In this document: one piece after another, positions 61,286-64,000 of the stretch
How positions within the stretch are numbered: the stretch's first letter is position 1
Layout of the letters: each line of letters opens with the position of its first letter
Assembly (NCBI RefSeq): GCF_947077775.1
Contig: NZ_CAMTTE010000001.1
Coordinates: 2,632,501-2,696,500, forward strand
Origin: Salinibacter pepae
GTDB lineage: Bacteria; Bacteroidota; Rhodothermia; Rhodothermales; Salinibacteraceae
Direction of reading: 5' to 3'
Length of the DNA: 64,000 nt
Notes under the pieces: generated by a model
Databases searched by the model: none
Seen by the model: only the letters and a program-made list of their open reading frames with translations
Told to the model about the DNA's origin: nothing
Made by a program: the position numbers and the translations under genes

Positions 61286-62818
61286 GTGGTGAAGAGTTCT
61301 CAAGTCAAAGATTTTATAGCCTCGCATCCTGAGAAGGAGATTGTTGTGGTGCAAGGCCTTGGATATGTAGGGTCCGTCATGGCTCTCGTCGTGGCTACGG
61401 CTCCGCATGAGGACTATGCCGTCATTGGGGTTGACCTTCCGACGGAGGCGGGGCGTCGGAAGGTGGATGCGTTGAATAAGGGAACGTTTCCGATTGAGTC
61501 GACCGATTCAACAGTAGAAGAGCTACATGAACAGGCGTTGGGTCAGGGCAATTTTCTAGCGACGTGCAATGAGTGCGCCTACAATGTCGCCGACATTGTC
61601 ATCGTTGACGTAAATTTGGATGTCGAAAAGGAAAATGATTCGCAGCGGACCCTGCAGGGATACGACGTGGACTTGGACCCTTTTGAAAATGCCTGCCAGA
61701 CGATTGCTGAGCGATGCCCCCCGGAGACACTCGTGATTGTTGAAACGACGGTGCCGCCGGGCACGTGCCGAAACGTCGTTAAGCCGATCTTTGACGAGAC
61801 GTTTGAGAAACGTGGACTTCCGAAAAACTACCGGCTCGGCCACTCCTTCGAAAGAGTGATGCCGGGACCGGACTACGTCGACTCCATTCGCAATTTCTAT
61901 CGCGTGTACGCCGGGATCGACGAGGAGAGTGCTGACGCTACCCACGACTTTCTGGAGTCGATTATCTACACGGACGAGTATCCGCTCACCCGTCTGGGTA
62001 GCACCACGGCATCGGAAACGACAAAGGTGCTGGAAAACTCGTATCGGGCCATGAACATTGCGTTTGTACAAGAGTGGACAGAGTTTGCTGAAGAGGTGGG
62101 CGTGAATCTTTACGAAGTCATTGAGGCCATTCGGAAGCGCCCAACACACCAAAACCTCATGTTTCCGGGGCTCGGTGTGGGCGGCTATTGCTTAACCAAA
62201 GATCCACTTCTGGCATCTTGGGCACGCGATGCTCATGGAAATAGCGACGGGGAGGCACGTCTCCCTCAGAGTGAGACGGCCGTCGAGATCAATGACCGGA
62301 TGCCTCGTCATACCTTTAATCAGCTTCGGGCGGCACTTGGTGATACGGTTGACGGACAGACGGTGCTTATGCTCGGTGTATCGTACCGGAAAGACGTGGG
62401 GGATACGCGATACACGCCTGCTGAATACCTTTACGACCTCCTGCAGGAGCACGGGGCTGAAGTGCGACTCCACGATCCGTTCGTCGAGTACTGGGAAGAG
62501 CGCAACCGCGATGTAAATCAGGACTTGGATGCTGCCCTTACCGACGAGATTGAGGCCGTCGTCTTTTCGACGCCGCATTCCGAGTACGAAGATAATGCTG
62601 AACTGCACCGCCGACTGCATGGTCTTTCCCGTGCAATTGTTGTGCACGATGCCTGGGGGGTGTTGAGCGACGGTGAGATTGGCGCGCTGCAGAGCGCGCA
62701 CCGCGTGCAGGTGACGGGGCGAGGCGATCTCAATTCCGAAGAGGTCGATTCTGACAACCGATCTTCTCAGTCGGCCTCCTCGCTCGAATCCTCTTCCAAT
62801 GTCTCCCTTGCATCATGA
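61286..62818 (+). CDS. UDP-sugar dehydrogenase family protein, divergent second copy
   Basis: A 510-residue nucleotide sugar dehydrogenase distinct from the one at 54909. EIVVVQGLGYVGSVMALVVA binds NAD. IVDVNLDVEKENDSQRTLQG is an unusual segment in place of the common VPTP motif. VETTVPPGTCRNVV and ETTKVLENSYRAMNIAFVQE follow. The catalytic Cys is kept in GLGVGGYCLTKDP near residue 303. The C-terminal 40 residues are Ser/Glu/Asp-rich. The GTG start at 61286 is followed by a second GTG. Its substrate is not evident. The stop overlaps the next start by 4 bases. Confidence 0.85.
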   Translation: MVKSSQVKDFIASHPEKEIVVVQGLGYVGSVMALVVATAPHEDYAVIGVDLPTEAGRRKVDALNKGTFPIESTDSTVEELHEQALGQGNFLATCNECAYNVADIVIVDVNLDVEKENDSQRTLQGYDVDLDPFENACQTIAERCPPETLVIVETTVPPGTCRNVVKPIFDETFEKRGLPKNYRLGHSFERVMPGPDYVDSIRNFYRVYAGIDEESADATHDFLESIIYTDEYPLTRLGSTTASETTKVLENSYRAMNIAFVQEWTEFAEEVGVNLYEVIEAIRKRPTHQNLMFPGLGVGGYCLTKDPLLASWARDAHGNSDGEARLPQSETAVEINDRMPRHTFNQLRAALGDTVDGQTVLMLGVSYRKDVGDTRYTPAEYLYDLLQEHGAEVRLHDPFVEYWEERNRDVNQDLDAALTDEIEAVVFSTPHSEYEDNAELHRRLHGLSRAIVVHDAWGVLSDGEIGALQSAHRVQVTGRGDLNSEEVDSDNRSSQSASSLESSSNVSLAS

Positions 62819-63810
62819 ACCGCATTCTTCTGCTCGGCGGTGCCGGATTTATCGGGTGCCACCTGGCTCGTTACTTCGTGGAGCGGGGCGACTGCCAGAT
62901 CACGCTCGTTGATAACTTTTTTCGGAGCAAACAGGACGAGGAACTGGACACGCTACTCCAGACGCCGGCTGTTGACATCGTAGAAGGAGACCTCACCGAA
63001 CGGTCGACGTTCGACCGATTGGACGATGAGTACGACCACGTCTATGTCCTCGCCGCGGTGGTCGGGGTGGGGTACACTGAAGATATGCCGGAGGAGGTGT
63101 GGCGCATCAACACAGCGATCACGCTCAACACGTTCGAGTGGCTTCGCGAGAGCAGTGTCTCCCGTGTGCTCTTTGCCTCGACGAGTGAGACTTACGCGGG
63201 CACGGTGGAGGAATTCGGAGCCGAGATTCCAACGCAAGAGGACGTACCGCTCTCCATTACCGACATCACGCAGCCCCGCTTCACGTACGCGGTGACGAAG
63301 ATGCTCGGTGAGGCGGGCATCGCACATTACGCAGAGGCATATGACTTTGAGCAGATCACCGTCCGCTTTCACAACGTATATGGGCCGCGGATGGGGTTTA
63401 AGCACGTCATTCCGCAGGTCGTGGAGCGGTTCTATGAGGAGGAGGATCCGTTTACAGTCTACGGCTACGACCAGACGCGGGCCTTCTGTCACATTGACGA
63501 TGCGGTTCGCGGCGTGGCAGAGGCCATGGAGACGCCCGGGGCGGCCGGGCGAACCTACCACATCGGGGACGATCGGGACGAAATCACCATAGAGACCTTG
63601 ATTCGCTACATCGGCGATCTAATGGAGTTTGACGGCGAGTACGAACAAGGACCGTCGCATGCCGGCAGTGTGTCCCGTCGGTGTCCGGATGTGGACCGGG
63701 CCCGAGAAGTTTTCGGCTATGAGCCGCAGGTGCACTGGAAAGAGGGGGTGGAGGAAACAGTTGAGTGGTATACTGACTACTTTGAGTCGGAGCGTGAGGT
63801 GTTTGAGTAA
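62815..63810 (+). CDS. NAD-dependent epimerase/dehydratase family protein
   Basis: A 331-residue SDR. ILLLGGAGFIGCHLARYF binds NAD. VYVLAAVVGVGYTEDMPEEV, VLFASTSETYAGTVEEFGAE, RFTYAVTKMLGEAGIAHYA with YXXXK near residue 158, and VRFHNVYGPRMGFKHVIPQV are SDR hallmarks. FCHIDDAVRGVAEAM shows sugar-nucleotide SDR character. It overlaps the dehydrogenase stop by 4 bases, so both are likely made together and may act in sequence on the same UDP-sugar. The exact reaction is unknown. Confidence 0.88.
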   Translation: MNRILLLGGAGFIGCHLARYFVERGDCQITLVDNFFRSKQDEELDTLLQTPAVDIVEGDLTERSTFDRLDDEYDHVYVLAAVVGVGYTEDMPEEVWRINTAITLNTFEWLRESSVSRVLFASTSETYAGTVEEFGAEIPTQEDVPLSITDITQPRFTYAVTKMLGEAGIAHYAEAYDFEQITVRFHNVYGPRMGFKHVIPQVVERFYEEEDPFTVYGYDQTRAFCHIDDAVRGVAEAMETPGAAGRTYHIGDDRDEITIETLIRYIGDLMEFDGEYEQGPSHAGSVSRRCPDVDRAREVFGYEPQVHWKEGVEETVEWYTDYFESEREVFE

Positions 63811-63844
63811 GGGGACTATTTTGTCGAACAGTGGGAGTGTGCGT

Positions 63845-64000
63845 ATGATGATCGCGAGTGAAATTGAGACGGCTATTCGGGCGGCTATTGGACCCCAGGA
63901 GGATTTTGTGGCGCTTCACGAGCCGACATTTCAAGGAAATGAGTGGGAATACGTAAAGGAGTGCATCGACACGGGCTGGGTGTCGCCTGTCGGGTCGTAT
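63845..64000 (+). CDS. LegC-like DegT-family aminotransferase, N-terminal part
   Basis: The frame from ATG 63845 is open to the window end and gives 52 residues. HEPTFQGNEWEYVKECIDTG followed by WVSPVGSY matches the opening of aminotransferases of the LegC type (legionaminic/bacillosamine-like 4-amino sugars). The PLP lysine lies outside the window. An in-frame GTG at 63839 is also possible. It follows the epimerase by 34 bases on the same strand and would complete a nucleotide-sugar conversion set with the dehydrogenase and epimerase. Confidence 0.8.
   Translation, partial: MMIASEIETAIRAAIGPQEDFVALHEPTFQGNEWEYVKECIDTGWVSPVGSY

Noticed and set aside
1-64000. CRISPR arrays, tRNA and rRNA genes
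   Set aside because: No regularly spaced identical repeats with unique spacers and no cloverleaf or rRNA-like sequence were seen; the patterned arrays have degenerate units and no spacers.

Overview
The window looks like a chromosome segment of a halophilic, high-GC bacterium of the Rhodothermota/Bacteroidota group, most like Salinibacter. This is inferred from the strongly acidic proteins, the murC-ftsQ-ftsA-ftsZ order, a PorU-like C25 protein with a FlgD-type C-terminal domain, and sparse Shine-Dalgarno signals. No tRNA, rRNA or CRISPR array was recognised.

Layout. 1-3926: end of the division cluster (murC end, ftsQ, ftsA, ftsZ). 4395-16383: a lipoprotein subtilase, a small Cys-motif protein, two GT4 and one GT2 glycosyltransferases, a GT8-like protein, and a 1686-residue PorU-like protein that appears to carry an ILEI/FAM3-like domain. 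16718-25315: mannose-1-phosphate guanylyltransferase, trehalose synthesis (otsB, otsA), a two-helix membrane protein, a glycerophosphodiester phosphodiesterase, a DPP IV-type peptidase and alanine racemase. 25482-30859: a response regulator/histidine kinase pair, a fused 2-oxoacid dehydrogenase E1 and a DUF2231 membrane protein.

31120-36386 (minus strand) is a compact five-gene cassette matching the Pgl/bacillosamine logic: aminotransferase, phosphoglycosyltransferase, acetyltransferase, GT4 and 4,6-dehydratase. 36829-43543 is a sulfate block (cysD, cysN-cysC fusion, SLC13-type permease), interrupted by an MntA/HepT pair and a decayed IS1-type transposase. A second MNT/HEPN pair follows. 44639-64000 is a surface-polysaccharide region: rmlBACD, a multi-SLBB export protein, an epimerase, a WecA-type transferase fused to a PglF-like N-terminal half, two UDP-sugar dehydrogenases, Wzz, an AT-richer PglK-like ABC flippase, a second epimerase and the start of a LegC-like aminotransferase. 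At 56391-58100 lie two DUF4258/DUF2283 gene pairs among relics of other small modules.

The least explained signal is a set of patterned, low-complexity intergenic elements, several forming imperfect inverted repeats. They lie in gaps between co-directional, functionally linked genes (murC/ftsQ, ftsQ/ftsA, otsB/otsA, cysD/cysNC, rmlB/rmlA, epimerase/wecA-like). The tandem DUF4258/DUF2283 pairs and the split of PglF/WbpM-type domains between two proteins are the next most interesting observations.
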